Of a stretch of 64,000 bases of DNA, positions 1 to 10,043 are shown in pieces. The DNA lies in NCBI RefSeq assembly GCF_002873455.1, contig NZ_MCUN01000014.1, positions 1 to 64,000 of the forward strand. The letters are read 5' to 3'. The number at the start of each line of letters is the position of its first letter. Within the stretch, counting starts at the first letter, position 1. The notes below the pieces were generated by a model. It saw only the letters and a program-made list of their open reading frames with translations. It was not told the origin of the DNA and did not search any database. Made by a program: the position numbers and the translations under genes. Origin of the DNA: Vibrio splendidus (lineage in GTDB: Bacteria; Pseudomonadota; Gammaproteobacteria; Enterobacterales; Vibrionaceae).

Positions 1-19
1 CCAGCTGAGCTAAGGGCGC
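1..19 (-). tRNA. tRNA-Arg (ACG), 5' part only
   Basis: The minus strand reads GCGCCCTTAGCTCAGCTGG, identical to the first 19 bases (acceptor and D-arm) of the complete tRNA-Arg at 241-317. The rest of the gene lies to the left of the window. It shows that the Arg/Ser array continues beyond the edge. Confidence 0.93.
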
Positions 20-103
20 ACGGTATCTTCAAGTGAAGAAGTTGTGAAATATATCACATTATGTTTCTACGAAACAAAAAAAAGGCCATAGGCCTGTAAT
101 GAA

Positions 104-196
104 TGGCGGTGAGGGAGGGATTCGAACCCTCGATGCGGCTACAAACCACATACTCCCTTAGCAGGGGAGCGCCTTCGGCCACTCGGCCACCTCACC
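104..196 (-). tRNA. tRNA-Ser (GCT)
   Basis: This is a 93-base class II tRNA with a long variable arm and an encoded CCA end (tgg at 104-106 on plus). The anticodon loop CTGCTAA gives anticodon GCT, reading AGC/AGT serine codons. The T-arm GGTTCGAATCC is intact. It differs from the copy at 364-456 by one D-loop base. It lies downstream of the promoter at 472-499 in the same orientation as its neighbours and is probably cut from one precursor. Confidence 0.97.
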
Positions 197-240
197 TAAT
201 TCATTATTCTCGAAACACTTACAAGTAAGAGTAAAGAGAA

Positions 241-317
241 TGGTGCGCCCTGGAGGATTCGAACCTCCGACCGCCTGGTTCGTAGCCAGGTACTCTATCC
301 AGCTGAGCTAAGGGCGC
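241..317 (-). tRNA. tRNA-Arg (ACG)
   Basis: This is a complete 77-base tRNA with an encoded CCA. The anticodon loop CTACGAA gives ACG, which is edited to ICG in bacteria to read CGU/CGC/CGA. Acceptor stem GCGCCCT pairs with AGGGCGC. It sits between two near-identical tRNA-Ser genes in an alternating Arg-Ser array. Confidence 0.97.
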
Positions 318-363
318 ACATTGTTACTTCTGTGTTTGCGTGCAAATTCAAACGTGCAAGAAA

Positions 364-456
364 TGGCGGTGAGGGAGGGATTCGAACCCTCGATGCGGCT
401 ACAAACCACATACTCCCTTAGCAGGGGAGCGCCTTCGGCCTCTCGGCCACCTCACC
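364..456 (-). tRNA. tRNA-Ser (GCT), second copy
   Basis: This 93-base tRNA-Ser (anticodon GCT, CCA encoded) is identical to the one at 104-196 except for one base in the D-loop (GAGAGG here, GAGTGG there). It is the first gene after the promoter at 472-499. The near-identity indicates recent duplication or gene conversion within the array. Confidence 0.97.
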
Positions 457-471
457 GTCTTGCGGAGGCAC

Positions 472-499
472 ATATTACGTTTTACCGAAAATATGTCAA
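472..499 (-). promoter_or_regulatory. Strong sigma-70 promoter of the tRNA array
   Basis: On the minus strand a perfect -35 TTGACA (494-499) is followed by a 16-bp spacer and a -10 TAATAT (472-477), then a GC-containing stretch before the first tRNA-Ser. A near-consensus promoter with a G/C-rich discriminator is typical of stringently controlled tRNA operons. The role is inferred from the motif and its place 16 bp upstream of the tRNA. Confidence 0.85.
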
Positions 500-892
500 A
501 CACTTTATTGAAAAAAATCGGACAAAAACATCCAACCGTTTGCAATTTAATCAAAGCGCTTGCAAATTGAACTTATAACATTCAATTGGCGCTTTTTCCC
601 TTAAAAATTAAGGTGAAAGATTGGCAATGATTAACAGTGGAAAACAATTATCTAATTTATCTCGCAGTAAGTGCGACTGCTGATGGCACAATACTACGTG
701 ATGCTTAATTCCGCCATAGGGTAAGTCAGCAAAACTTGAACTATGGCAAACAAATCTCACGATACCTCAATAAGATTTAACTCAGATGCACGGCTTTTCT
801 CTACCAAGCATTCAGACCAGTATCTAGAACTCAGCCAGTTATTGAACTAGCCAATCACTAAGTTGTGATTATATGTGCTTTCCCCCAAGATC
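500..892. other. Gene-free AT-rich region with an orphan hairpin
   Basis: No credible coding region is seen between the tRNA promoter and the csrA terminator. The one clear structure is an inverted repeat at 553-595 (arms AAAGCGC..AATTGA and TCAATT..GCGCTTT) followed on plus by a short T-run, so it looks like a terminator for a plus-strand transcript although no plus gene lies upstream. A small hairpin AATCAC/GTGATT lies at about 853-870. Confidence 0.5.
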
Positions 893-919
893 AAAAAAGG
901 CTAGCAACAATGCTAGCCC
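893..919 (-). terminator. Rho-independent terminator of csrA
   Basis: On the minus strand the stem GGCTAGC/GCTAGCC (899-905 with 912-918) has a 6-base loop and is followed by six T. It starts about 20 bp after the csrA stop codon. Confidence 0.9.
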
Positions 920-937
920 CTCTTCTACGCAGAAGTA

Positions 938-1135
938 TTAGTAGTTGCCTGATGCAACGTTACCATTACCTTTTTCAGCTTGAATGCGCATGTAGATCTC
1001 TTCACGGTGAACAGATACTTCTTTAGGTGCATTAACACCAATACGTACTTGGTTACCTTTAACGCCAAGTACAGTAACTGTTACTTCATCACCAATCATC
1101 AGTGTTTCGCCAACACGGCGAGTCAAAATTAGCAT
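938..1135 (-). CDS. csrA: Carbon storage regulator CsrA
   Basis: CsrA is a homodimeric RNA-binding protein that binds GGA motifs in 5' leaders to repress or stabilise mRNAs for carbon storage, motility and virulence; sRNAs of the CsrB type titrate it. The 65-residue product begins [16 protein letters not shown] and carries the conserved RNA-binding strand with VHREEIY near residues 42-48, the usual family length. An AAGGAG ribosome site lies 6 bp before the ATG. Its place downstream of alaS-lysC is typical of vibrios. The upstream kinase of the same pathway, BarA, is also in this window at 24.5 kb. Confidence 0.98.
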   Translation of the reverse strand: MLILTRRVGETLMIGDEVTVTVLGVKGNQVRIGVNAPKEVSVHREEIYMRIQAEKGNGNVASGNY

Positions 1136-1227
1136 TCTTTGCTCCTTGAGTAATCTCTAAATTTATCTAGCTACGCGAGCATTATCCAACAAAAGTTATA
1201 TTTTCGTAAACTATCGATTGAGTTTAT

Positions 1228-2409
1228 TTAACCAAAATGCACTTCTTTTTTAAGATAACCCTGTGTTTCACGCGCTACGATGTATGCATTGTGTAATATG
1301 TTAGCAGCCATATCGACTTGCGTTGGTGATATCACCAAAGTTAAAGACTGCTGCTGCAATAAGTGATGTTGTACATCAATTTCGCCTTCAGACAACAATC
1401 CATGTGAACTGACCACAATTTCTTGTGTTCGGCTTCCTACCACAGTTAACAAACTAACATATTCACTATTACGGATTTTTTCAGCAAAAACTAGTTTTAA
1501 TTTAGCACTTATGTCCGGTTTGATAATGAGCGCTGCCCGTTCTGTATCCTCGATCACACTACAGACTTCGATCCCTAACAACTGGCAATGCGACATGAGA
1601 GACGGTAAATCTTGATTCAAACACTCGATACGAACCATATCTCTTTGAATGGCTATTCCAGCAATATCATTCAAACAGTCATTACCCGCGATGAGAGTTC
1701 CCTCGCCTTCTTCAAAGCTCGAAAGTACTCTCAATGGTACATTGTGTCGCCACGCATGCTGTACACATGGAAGATGCAAAACCTTAGCGCCTCTGCGAGC
1801 CATTTCTTCCATAGAGGGAAAATCTAAGGTATCTAATTTCTTAGATTGTTTAACCACTCTAGGGTCGCAAGAATATACACCATCAACGTCGGTATAGATC
1901 TGGCACTCTTTCGCTTGCAGCGCGCTCGCTAATGCAACGGCCGTGGTGTCTGAACCACCTCGCCCTAAGGTTGTGATATCACCTTTCGCATTAACGCCTT
2001 GAAAACCTGCAACAATGACAATCTGGTTATCATCTAACAGCGCTTTAATAGGAGTGGTATCAATACGCTCAATCGTCGCATTATTATGATTAGAATCGGT
2101 GTGTATCTTGGCCTGATAGCCAGTCATCGATGTCGCTTCATAACCCAACTTGTGCAACGTCATCGCCAACAAAGCCATAGAAACTTGTTCTCCAGCCGTT
2201 AATAGCACATCCAGTTCTCTAGCGTTTGGAACACTATCAACTTGTGAAGCTAAGTTAACTAACCGATTTGTTTCACCTGACATAGCAGAAACGACAACCA
2301 AGATCTGATTCCCTTCATTTTTCGCTTCAATGATTTTTTCTGCTACATGGTGAATTCGTTCTATTGAACCCACCGACGTTCCACCAAATTTCTGCACGAT
2401 AAGAGGCAT
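1228..2409 (-). CDS. lysC: Aspartate kinase (monofunctional)
   Basis: Phosphorylates L-aspartate, the first step of lysine, methionine, threonine and diaminopimelate synthesis. The 393-residue product starts MPLIVQKFGGTSVG, with the KFGGTSVG nucleotide-binding motif, an amino-acid kinase domain to about residue 240 and two C-terminal ACT-type regulatory segments. I start at the ATG at 2409, because GGAAGG stands 6 bp upstream; a GTG two codons earlier abuts that site too closely. No lysine riboswitch is visible in the 220-bp leader. It is unlike the fused ThrA/MetL enzymes, so effector specificity cannot be read with certainty; the gene name is by family. Confidence 0.9.
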   Translation of the reverse strand: MPLIVQKFGGTSVGSIERIHHVAEKIIEAKNEGNQILVVVSAMSGETNRLVNLASQVDSVPNARELDVLLTAGEQVSMALLAMTLHKLGYEATSMTGYQAKIHTDSNHNNATIERIDTTPIKALLDDNQIVIVAGFQGVNAKGDITTLGRGGSDTTAVALASALQAKECQIYTDVDGVYSCDPRVVKQSKKLDTLDFPSMEEMARRGAKVLHLPCVQHAWRHNVPLRVLSSFEEGEGTLIAGNDCLNDIAGIAIQRDMVRIECLNQDLPSLMSHCQLLGIEVCSVIEDTERAALIIKPDISAKLKLVFAEKIRNSEYVSLLTVVGSRTQEIVVSSHGLLSEGEIDVQHHLLQQQSLTLVISPTQVDMAANILHNAYIVARETQGYLKKEVHFG

Positions 2410-2493
2410 TTTCACCCTTCCTCACCTTCCCAAGACCAATGTCTATATATGACAAAAAAATACATACTTCGCGTCATGGCGAAGCAATAAAAA

Positions 2494-2537
2494 ATTAACC
2501 AAGGAGTCTAACGTTACCATTAGACTTCTTGGTTAAT
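2494..2537 (-). terminator. Long terminator-like hairpin upstream of lysC
   Basis: A near-perfect inverted repeat of about 20 bp per arm (ATTAACCAAG..AGTCTAA with TTAGACT..CTTGGTTAAT) is followed on minus by a run of six T. It lies between the alaS terminator and lysC, so it is either a second terminator or an attenuator in the lysC leader. Confidence 0.7.
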
Positions 2538-2580
2538 CTCAATCAAACCTTGTTTAAACGCTCTTCCAGTAGGCAAAATA

Positions 2581-2612
2581 AAAGATGCCCAATCAACGGA
2601 TTGGGCATCTTT
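2581..2612 (-). terminator. Terminator of alaS
   Basis: A perfect 14-bp stem (AAAGATGCCCAATC with GATTGGGCATCTTT) with a 4-base loop is followed on minus by TTTATTTT. It begins about 18 bp after the alaS stop. Confidence 0.9.
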
Positions 2613-2629
2613 GTATTAATTATTTAAGC

Positions 2630-5212
2630 TTAAAGACGCTCTTCTAGCCAAACACGTACTGACTTAAGCGCTTCAGGTAGTGCTTCAACGTCTGTACCAC
2701 CCGCTTGAGCCATGTCTGGACGACCGCCCCCTTTACCGCCAACTTGCTCAGCAACCATCTTAACGAGGTCACCTGCTTTTACTTTGCCGATCAGGTCTTT
2801 GGTTACGCCAGCAATTAAGCCAACTTTACCGTCTGCTACGTTCGCAATCAGGATGATACCGCTACCCACTTGGTTTTTAGCATTATCAACCATAGTACGT
2901 AGGTTCTTGTTGTCTGCGCCTTCAATTGCAGCAACCAGAACTTTGGTACCAGAAATGTCTTCCACTTTACCCATGATGTTTGCGCCTTCAGCTGCAGCCA
3001 TCTTTTCTTTCAGTAGTTGGATTTCTTTCTCTAGCGATTTCGCTTTCTTAGCCGATTCAGCCAATTTCTCTTCGTAAGCGTTATTCTGTGCATCAACTGC
3101 ATCTAGAGCCGCTTCACCGGTAACCGCTTCAATACGACGAATACCAGCAGCAATGCCACCTTCAGAAGTGATCTTGAATAGACCGATATCACCTGTGTTG
3201 CTCGCATGGATACCACCACAAAGCTCAGTAGAGAAATCGCCCATCGACAGAACGCGAACTTCATCATCGTACTTCTCGCCAAACAGTGCCATTGCACCTT
3301 TTTCTTTCGCTGACTCGATGTCCATGATGTTCGTTTCAATCACATGATTCTTACGAACTTGTGCGTTAACTAGACGCTCTACTTCTTTAATCTGTGCAGG
3401 TGTTACCGCTTCAAGGTTAGAGAAGTCAAAACGTAGGTTGTCTGGCTTAACTAAAGAACCTTTCTGAGCAACGTGCTCACCTAGCACTTCGCGCAATGCA
3501 GAGTGAAGTAAGTGAGTTGCAGAGTGGTTTAGTGAGATAGCAGCACGACGCTCAGCATCAACACGCGCTTCTACTTTATCGCCTTGAGCAAATACGCCTT
3601 CAACCAGCTCGCCGTGGTGTGCAAATGCACTACCTAGCTTCTGAGTGTCTTGTACTTTGAACAGACCCGACGCTGTGCTTAGCGTACCAGCATCACCACA
3701 TTGACCGCCTGACTCAGCGTAGAATGGTGTCTCTTCAAGGATGATAATTGCTTTGTCGCCAGCCGATAGTGAAGATACTTCTTCGCCGTCAACGAATAAC
3801 GCAGAAATTTCACCAACACCTTCAGTACCTGTGTAACCACAGAACTCAGTGTTCGTGTCTACTTTGATCGTTGCGTTGTAATCAGTACCGAACTGACCCG
3901 CTTCACGTGCACGCTTACGCTGTGCTTCCATCGCCTTCTCAAAGCCTTCTTCATCGATAGTAAAGTCGCGTTCACGAGCTACATCATTCGTAAGGTCAGC
4001 AGGGAAGCCGTATGTATCGTAAAGCTTGAATACTGTTTCACCATCAAGCTCTTTGCCTTCAAGTGCGTCTAATGCGTCGTTAAGGATAACCATGCCGCGC
4101 TCGAGCGTGCGACCAAAGTTCTCTTCTTCGATGCGAAGAACTTTTTCAACAAGCTCTTGCTGTTTTTTAAGCTCTTCAGCCGCAGAACCCATCACTTCAG
4201 CCAGTACACCCACAAGTTTGTGGAAGAACACGCCTTGTGCACCAATCTTGTTACCGTGACGAACTGCACGACGAATAATACGACGTAGAACGTAGCCACG
4301 ACCTTCGTTTGAAGGCATTACACCATCAGCGATTAGGAATGAACAAGAACGGATGTGGTCAGCAATAACGCGCAGCGATTGGTTAGATAGGTCGTCGTGA
4401 CCTACCACTTCTGCTGTCGCTTTGATTAGCTTTTGGAATACATCAATTTCGTAGTTAGAGTGAACGCCCTGCATGATTGCAGAGATACGCTCAATACCCA
4501 TACCAGTATCTACAGCTGGTTTAGGTAGCGGTTCCATTGTGCCGTCAGCGTGACGGTTGAACTGCATGAATACGTTGTTCCAGATCTCGATGAAACGGTC
4601 ACCATCTTCTTCAGGTGTACCAGGGCGGCCGCCCCAAATGTGCTCACCGTGATCATAGAAGATTTCAGTACATGGACCACAAGGACCAGTGTCACCCATC
4701 GTCCAGAAGTTATCAGATTCAAACTTCTTGCCGCCTTCTTTGTCGCCGATGCGAACAATCTTGTCAGCAGGAATACCTACTTTCTTGTTCCAAATATCGA
4801 ACGCTTCGTCATCTGTCTCGTAAACCGTTACTAACAGACGATCTTTTGGCAGACCTAGTGTTTCAGTCAGGAATTCCCAAGCAAACCCAATCGCTTCTTC
4901 TTTGAAGTAATCACCAAAGCTGAAGTTACCTAGCATTTCGAAGAATGTATGGTGACGAGCCGTGAAACCTACGTTTTCAAGGTCGTTGTGTTTACCACCC
5001 GCACGTACACAACGCTGAGCCGTAGTTGCTCGAGTGTAGGCACGTTTTTCGGCGCCTAAGAAGCAATCTTTGAATTGGTTCATACCTGCATTAGTAAATA
5101 GCAGGGTTGGATCGTTATGTGGAACTAACGATGAACTGTCTACGATTTGGTGTTCTTTGCTCTCAAAGAACTTAAGGAACGCGTTGCGAACCTCATCAGT
5201 GCTCATGTACAT
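2630..5212 (-). CDS. alaS: Alanine--tRNA ligase
   Basis: Charges tRNA-Ala and edits Ser/Gly mischarging in the cytoplasm. The 860-residue product matches the family length. It has the class II catalytic domain at the N-terminus (residues about 1-250), the editing domain with [11 protein letters not shown] near 565 and the Cys-containing metal motif CGGIH near 665, then a coiled coil and a C-terminal Gly-rich segment ([15 protein letters not shown]). The ATG at 5212 has AGGAAGAG 5-7 bp upstream; an in-frame ATG two codons on (MSTDEVR) is an alternative. It is followed by its own terminator and then lysC-csrA. Confidence 0.98.
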   Translation of the reverse strand: MYMSTDEVRNAFLKFFESKEHQIVDSSSLVPHNDPTLLFTNAGMNQFKDCFLGAEKRAYTRATTAQRCVRAGGKHNDLENVGFTARHHTFFEMLGNFSFGDYFKEEAIGFAWEFLTETLGLPKDRLLVTVYETDDEAFDIWNKKVGIPADKIVRIGDKEGGKKFESDNFWTMGDTGPCGPCTEIFYDHGEHIWGGRPGTPEEDGDRFIEIWNNVFMQFNRHADGTMEPLPKPAVDTGMGIERISAIMQGVHSNYEIDVFQKLIKATAEVVGHDDLSNQSLRVIADHIRSCSFLIADGVMPSNEGRGYVLRRIIRRAVRHGNKIGAQGVFFHKLVGVLAEVMGSAAEELKKQQELVEKVLRIEEENFGRTLERGMVILNDALDALEGKELDGETVFKLYDTYGFPADLTNDVARERDFTIDEEGFEKAMEAQRKRAREAGQFGTDYNATIKVDTNTEFCGYTGTEGVGEISALFVDGEEVSSLSAGDKAIIILEETPFYAESGGQCGDAGTLSTASGLFKVQDTQKLGSAFAHHGELVEGVFAQGDKVEARVDAERRAAISLNHSATHLLHSALREVLGEHVAQKGSLVKPDNLRFDFSNLEAVTPAQIKEVERLVNAQVRKNHVIETNIMDIESAKEKGAMALFGEKYDDEVRVLSMGDFSTELCGGIHASNTGDIGLFKITSEGGIAAGIRRIEAVTGEAALDAVDAQNNAYEEKLAESAKKAKSLEKEIQLLKEKMAAAEGANIMGKVEDISGTKVLVAAIEGADNKNLRTMVDNAKNQVGSGIILIANVADGKVGLIAGVTKDLIGKVKAGDLVKMVAEQVGGKGGGRPDMAQAGGTDVEALPEALKSVRVWLEERL

Positions 5213-5536
5213 GCAGCTCTTCCTGAAAATAGTCGAGTTAGAATTTTGCCGTATTGTAGATCATGGTTAAGGCTTCGACTAGTTTTCTTGTAGAAAAGAC
5301 ACCCTTGGGCAGGATTTTAGTTGGAAATCGATAAAATGAAGAATATTCCACTAGCTCAGATAGGGAACAAACAAAAAAATTGGCAAGCCACCTAAAACAA
5401 CCAAATAGATCGAGCAAGGCGCTGTAAGGATGGGGACAGATACTTTGACAAAAAAAGCCCCGCATAAAATATACGAGGCTTTCTATTCTTTCAAAGCGGA
5501 TGTTCCTTTCAAACATCCGATCTATTAAACGTTAGC
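5213..5536. other. recA-alaS intergenic region, no recX
   Basis: Apart from the recA terminator at 5450-5482 I see no supported gene in these 324 bp. A 92-codon open frame on minus (5238-5516) spans that terminator and has no recognisable domain, so I treat it as chance. recX, which usually sits between recA and alaS in vibrios and enterics, is absent: the space is too short and no RecX-like helices are encoded in either strand. Confidence 0.6.
5450..5482 (-). terminator. Terminator of recA
   Basis: On minus, AAGCCTCG (5474-5481) pairs with CGGGGCTT (5455-5462) with one G-U pair, followed by seven T. It lies about 55 bp after the recA stop. Confidence 0.85.
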
Positions 5537-6577
5537 TTATAGCTCTTCGTTTTCTTCTTCTTTCTCTGCGCCTTTCTCTTCAAGAACAGCAGGAGTCAGT
5601 AGCAGTTCACGAAGCTTAGTGTCAAGTTCCAGAGCGATCTCTGGGTTTTCACGTAGGTGCTTACAAGAGTTTGATTTACCTTGGCCGATCTTGTCGCCTT
5701 TGTAGCTGTACCAAGCGCCCGCTTTCTCTACTAACTTATTCTTAACACCTAAATCGATAAGCTCACCTTCGCGGTTGAAGCCTTTTCCGTAAAGGATTTG
5801 AGTTTCAGCTTGTTTGAATGGTGCAGCAATCTTGTTCTTAACAACCTTGATACGAGTCTCGTTACCAACAACTTCATCACCGTCTTTGATTGCACCAGTG
5901 CGGCGAATATCAAGACGAACAGAGGCGTAGAACTTAAGTGCATTACCACCTGTTGTTGTTTCTGGGTTACCGAACATCACACCAATTTTCATACGAATTT
6001 GGTTAATGAAGATAGCCATACAGTTAGACTGTTTAAGGTTACCTGTCAGCTTACGCATTGCTTGAGAAAGCATACGCGCTTGAAGGCCCATGTGGCTATC
6101 GCCCATTTCGCCTTCGATCTCAGCTTTAGGTGTTAGTGCAGCAACCGAGTCAATAACAAGAACATCGATAGCACCTGAACGAGCCAGTGCATCACAGATT
6201 TCTAGAGCTTGTTCACCGGTATCAGGTTGAGATACAAGCAAAGCGTCGATATCAACACCAAGCTTTTGAGCGTAGATAGGATCAAGTGCGTGTTCCGCAT
6301 CTACGAATGCACACGTTTTGCCCACTCTCTGCGCTGCTGCAATAAGCTCAAGCGTCAGCGTTGTTTTACCTGATGATTCTGGACCGTAAACTTCAACGAT
6401 ACGTCCCATCGGTAGGCCACCAGCACCTAGTGCGATATCTAGAGATAGAGAACCTGTAGAAATAGTTTCTACGTCCATTGTACGGTTATCACCAAGACGC
6501 ATGATCGAACCTTTACCAAATTGCTTTTCAATCTGACCAAGGGCTGCGGCTAACGCTTTTTGTTTATTCTCGTCCAT
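5537..6577 (-). CDS. recA: Recombinase RecA
   Basis: ATP-dependent strand-exchange protein and coprotease for LexA; central to recombinational repair and SOS. The 346-residue product has Walker [10 protein letters not shown] near residue 66, Walker [10 protein letters not shown] near 140, the L2 loop region [17 protein letters not shown], and a Glu-rich C-terminal tail (EKEEENEEL) that tempers activity. The ATG at 6577 gives MDENKQKAL and has GGAG 6 bp upstream; an in-frame GTG four codons earlier overlaps that site. Expression should be LexA-controlled (see 6660-6687). pncC lies directly upstream, as in E. coli. Confidence 0.99.
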   Translation of the reverse strand: MDENKQKALAAALGQIEKQFGKGSIMRLGDNRTMDVETISTGSLSLDIALGAGGLPMGRIVEVYGPESSGKTTLTLELIAAAQRVGKTCAFVDAEHALDPIYAQKLGVDIDALLVSQPDTGEQALEICDALARSGAIDVLVIDSVAALTPKAEIEGEMGDSHMGLQARMLSQAMRKLTGNLKQSNCMAIFINQIRMKIGVMFGNPETTTGGNALKFYASVRLDIRRTGAIKDGDEVVGNETRIKVVKNKIAAPFKQAETQILYGKGFNREGELIDLGVKNKLVEKAGAWYSYKGDKIGQGKSNSCKHLRENPEIALELDTKLRELLLTPAVLEEKGAEKEEENEEL

Positions 6578-6659
6578 TTCTATCTCCACATAATCGGTTG
6601 TCTTAACAAGCGACTTAGAATCTATTTCTAACCCACGAAGGGGTGACTAATTGGTTTTT

Positions 6660-6687
6660 ATTATACTGTTGATTCATACAGTGTCTA
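6660..6687 (-). promoter_or_regulatory. recA promoter with LexA (SOS) box in the spacer
   Basis: On minus: -35 TAGACA (6682-6687), 16-bp spacer, -10 TATAAT (6660-6665). The spacer (6666-6681) is exactly a 16-bp LexA box, CTGT-N8-ACAG. Bound LexA would cover the whole RNA-polymerase contact region, giving tight SOS repression of recA. Confidence 0.92.
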
Positions 6688-6716
6688 CACCTGTATGAAA
6701 ATAATTTGTACAAATG

Positions 6717-7211
6717 TTACTTGTCTTCCATTGATAGGTAATCATAAATAACTTGCAGGGCATGGTGCGTAGCTTGTTGGCGTACTTGTGATCTATCACC
6801 TGTAAATACATGCGTTCCTACTTTGTTCCATCCATTTACTGCCTTCCAAGCAAAACACACAGTCCCTACGGGCTTACCTTCCGTGCCGCCGCCTGGGCCA
6901 GCAATACCGCTGATAGACACAGAAATAGTGCCGTTTGAATGTTGTAGTGCCCCGTGAGCCATTTCTATAACCACCTGCTCACTCACAGCACCAAACTCAA
7001 CTAAGGTTTCAAGTTGAACACCGATCATCTCTTGTTTCGCTTCATTACTGTAGGTCACAAAAGCACGGTCAAACCATGCGGAGCTCCCTGCGATATCGGT
7101 TACCGCGCTAGCAACACCGCCACCAGTGCAAGATTCAGCCGTCACTAATACATGTTTATGTTTAGCTAATAAGTGTCCGAGTTTTTCACTAAGAGCTTGT
7201 GTCGTCTGCAT
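6717..7211 (-). CDS. pncC: Nicotinamide-nucleotide amidase PncC (CinA C-terminal family)
   Basis: Deamidates nicotinamide mononucleotide to nicotinate mononucleotide in NAD recycling. The 164-residue product is the stand-alone CinA C-terminal domain with TAESCTGGGVASA at residues 24-36 (nucleophilic Ser) and the conserved GIAGPGGGTEGKPVGTV loop near 103-119. No N-terminal CinA domain is present, as in E. coli YgaD. It lies upstream of recA and divergent from mutS. The function is by family; some members also were annotated as competence/damage-inducible proteins. Confidence 0.93.
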   Translation of the reverse strand: MQTTQALSEKLGHLLAKHKHVLVTAESCTGGGVASAVTDIAGSSAWFDRAFVTYSNEAKQEMIGVQLETLVEFGAVSEQVVIEMAHGALQHSNGTISVSISGIAGPGGGTEGKPVGTVCFAWKAVNGWNKVGTHVFTGDRSQVRQQATHHALQVIYDYLSMEDK

Positions 7212-7335
7212 CTTTGGCTTCCCTTAATCTAGATGTATATCATTTGGATTTGCATCTTTTCGCATGTGTCGCTTTTCGCACGAAACGCTTTCACGTATCC
7301 TAAGCCGCAATAGAAATAAACGAAAGAAGTTAACT

Positions 7336-9897
7336 GTGAAAGCCGATCAAAAACATACTCCGATGATGCAGCAGTACCTAAAACTAAAAGCAGAAAATCC
7401 AGAAATTTTGCTGTTCTACCGCATGGGAGATTTCTACGAGCTTTTCTACGATGATGCTAAAAAAGCCTCTCAACTCCTCGATATTTCACTAACTAAGCGC
7501 GGCTCTTCAAACGGTGAGCCTATTCCTATGGCTGGCGTTCCATACCACGCCGTTGAAGGTTACCTGGCGAAGTTAGTGCAGTTAGGCGAGTCCGTAGCGA
7601 TTTGTGAGCAGATTGGTAATCCAGCAACTTCAAAGGGCCCGGTTGATCGCGCTGTCGTGAGAATTGTGACACCGGGAACTGTAACGGATGAAGCATTGCT
7701 TTCTGAGCGTGTTGATAACCTGATTGCATCCATTTACCACCACAATGGTAAATTCGGCTACGCGACGCTTGATATTACTTCTGGCCGATTCCAGCTATGT
7801 GAGCCGGAAACCGAAGAAGCGATGGCGGCAGAGCTACAAAGAACATCACCACGTGAGCTGCTATTCCCTGAAGATTTCGAACCCGTAAATTTGATGGCAA
7901 GCCGTAATGGCAATCGCCGTCGCCCGGTATGGGAATTTGAATTAGATACAGCGAAGCAACAACTCAATCAACAATTTGGTACTCGTGACCTAGTTGGTTT
8001 TGGTGTTGAAAGCGCAAAACTAGGTTTATGCGCTGCGGGCTGTTTGATTCAATATGTAAAAGACACGCAACGTACCGCTCTTCCACACATCCGTTCACTC
8101 ACAATGGATAAGCAAGATCATTCGGTGATCCTTGATGCGGCTACTCGTCGTAATTTGGAGATCACCCAAAATCTTAGTGGCGGCACAGACAACACCTTAG
8201 CTGAAGTACTCGATCATACTGCGACTGCTATGGGTAGCCGTATGCTTAAGCGTTGGTTACATCAACCCATGCGTAATATTTCAGCTCTTGATCAACGCCT
8301 AGATGCGATTGGTGAGATGAAAGATCTGGCTCTGTTTACTGAGTTACAACCAACGCTGAAACAGATCGGTGATATAGAGCGCATTCTTGCTCGTCTTGCA
8401 CTTCGTTCTGCTCGCCCTCGTGATATGGCACGACTTCGCCAAGCGATGGAATACCTACCAGAGCTTGCTGAAACGCTAACGCAACTTAAACACCCATACC
8501 TAACTCAGCTTGCTCAGTATGCTGCGCCTGTGGATGAAGTATCTGAACTGCTTGAGCGTGCGATCAAAGAGAATCCACCCGTAGTTATCCGCGATGGTGG
8601 TGTGATAGCTGAAGGCTACAACGCCGAGCTAGATGAATGGCGCGACCTTGCCGCGGGTGCAACCGAGTTTCTGGATAAGCTTGAACAAGAAGAACGTGAA
8701 CGTCACGGTATCGACACGCTTAAAGTTGGCTACAACAACGTACACGGTTTCTTCATTCAGGTAAGCCGCGGACAAAGCCATCTTGTACCACCACACTATG
8801 TTCGCCGCCAAACGTTGAAAAATGCAGAACGCTATATTATTCCTGAGCTGAAAGAGCACGAAGACAAAGTGCTCAGCTCTAAATCGAAAGCCCTAGCTAT
8901 CGAGAAAAAGTTGTGGGATGAGTTGTTTGATTTGTTACTGCCTTATCTAGAGCGACTACAAAACATTGCTTCTTCAGTGTCTCAACTGGATGTTCTACAA
9001 AACTTAGCTGAACGTGCAGACACCCTTGATTACTGTCGTCCAACAATGACAGAGTCTGCTGGTGTACAAATTCAGGCGGGTCGTCACCCCGTTGTTGAAC
9101 AAGTGATGGACGAACCCTTTATTGCTAACCCTATCGACCTCAACGATCAACGTAAGATGCTGATCATCACAGGTCCAAACATGGGTGGTAAGTCGACCTA
9201 CATGCGTCAGACCGCACTCATTGCGCTGATGGCTCATATTGGTTGTTATGTTCCAGCAGAAAGCGCGACGATTGGTTCTATCGACCGTATCTTTACGCGT
9301 ATTGGCGCATCGGATGATCTAGCTTCGGGTCGTTCAACCTTCATGGTTGAGATGACAGAAACCGCGAATATTCTGCACAACGCAACACCAAATAGCCTTG
9401 TGTTAATGGATGAAATCGGTCGTGGTACCAGTACTTACGATGGCTTGTCATTAGCTTGGGCAAGTGCAGAATGGTTAGCCAATCAAATCAACGCAATGAC
9501 GCTGTTTGCAACACATTACTTTGAGCTAACTGAGCTACCTAACCAAATTCCAACCTTAGCGAACGTACACCTAGATGCGGTTGAGCATGGTGACAGCATT
9601 GCCTTTATGCACGCAGTTCAAGAAGGTGCAGCAAGTAAATCTTACGGCCTAGCGGTTGCTGGATTGGCTGGCGTGCCTAAAGCAGTGATCAAGAACGCAC
9701 GTGCGAAGCTGACTCAACTAGAAGCATTGAGTATCGACTCTCCGACATCAAAGCCAAGTGGCGTTGATATCGCGAACCAACTGAGCCTGATACCTGAACC
9801 AAGTGAAGTAGAACAAGCACTGGCGAATGTTGATCCAGATGATCTGACACCTCGCCAAGCATTAGAAGAGCTCTACCGTTTGAAGAAGTTGCTTTAG
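7336..9897 (+). CDS. mutS: DNA mismatch repair protein MutS
   Basis: Recognises mismatches and small loops and recruits MutL. The 853-residue product contains the mismatch-contact motif [11 protein letters not shown] (Phe-x-Glu) near residue 37, the connector, lever and clamp domains, and a C-terminal ABC ATPase with Walker [10 protein letters not shown] near 614 and Walker [15 protein letters not shown] choose the GTG at 7336 ([11 protein letters not shown], matching the usual family start, AAGAAG 6 bp upstream) over an ATG 72 bp upstream that adds an atypical basic leader. It converges on rpoS. Confidence 0.97.
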   Translation: MKADQKHTPMMQQYLKLKAENPEILLFYRMGDFYELFYDDAKKASQLLDISLTKRGSSNGEPIPMAGVPYHAVEGYLAKLVQLGESVAICEQIGNPATSKGPVDRAVVRIVTPGTVTDEALLSERVDNLIASIYHHNGKFGYATLDITSGRFQLCEPETEEAMAAELQRTSPRELLFPEDFEPVNLMASRNGNRRRPVWEFELDTAKQQLNQQFGTRDLVGFGVESAKLGLCAAGCLIQYVKDTQRTALPHIRSLTMDKQDHSVILDAATRRNLEITQNLSGGTDNTLAEVLDHTATAMGSRMLKRWLHQPMRNISALDQRLDAIGEMKDLALFTELQPTLKQIGDIERILARLALRSARPRDMARLRQAMEYLPELAETLTQLKHPYLTQLAQYAAPVDEVSELLERAIKENPPVVIRDGGVIAEGYNAELDEWRDLAAGATEFLDKLEQEERERHGIDTLKVGYNNVHGFFIQVSRGQSHLVPPHYVRRQTLKNAERYIIPELKEHEDKVLSSKSKALAIEKKLWDELFDLLLPYLERLQNIASSVSQLDVLQNLAERADTLDYCRPTMTESAGVQIQAGRHPVVEQVMDEPFIANPIDLNDQRKMLIITGPNMGGKSTYMRQTALIALMAHIGCYVPAESATIGSIDRIFTRIGASDDLASGRSTFMVEMTETANILHNATPNSLVLMDEIGRGTSTYDGLSLAWASAEWLANQINAMTLFATHYFELTELPNQIPTLANVHLDAVEHGDSIAFMHAVQEGAASKSYGLAVAGLAGVPKAVIKNARAKLTQLEALSIDSPTSKPSGVDIANQLSLIPEPSEVEQALANVDPDDLTPRQALEELYRLKKLL

Positions 9898-9973
9898 TCT
9901 CTTTCCAAGCAGGTTGTTATTGTCGTTTTGTACTGTCGCTTAAGTCAGCAGTATGAAATACAAAAACCACAAA

Positions 9974-10010
9974 CAAAAAAACGCTGACTTAAAAAGTCAG
10001 CGTTTTTATT
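9974..10010. terminator. Bidirectional terminator between mutS and rpoS
   Basis: Stem AACGCTGACTT/AAGTCAGCGTT with a 3-4 base loop is flanked by A-runs on the left and T-runs on the right, so it can stop both convergent transcripts. Confidence 0.92.
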
Positions 10011-10043
10011 TGTCTTCTATTCAAAGAAACATCATCAGTTCAT

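Noticed and set aside
457..892. CsrB-type sRNA near csrA
   Set aside because: Neither strand shows the repeated GGA-containing hairpins expected of CsrB family RNAs.
2416..2629. Lysine riboswitch before lysC
   Set aside because: The leader is too short and lacks the conserved core; only simple hairpins are visible.
5238..5516. 92-codon open frame between recA and alaS
   Set aside because: It contains the recA terminator, has no recognisable domain and no ribosome site, and does not resemble RecX.
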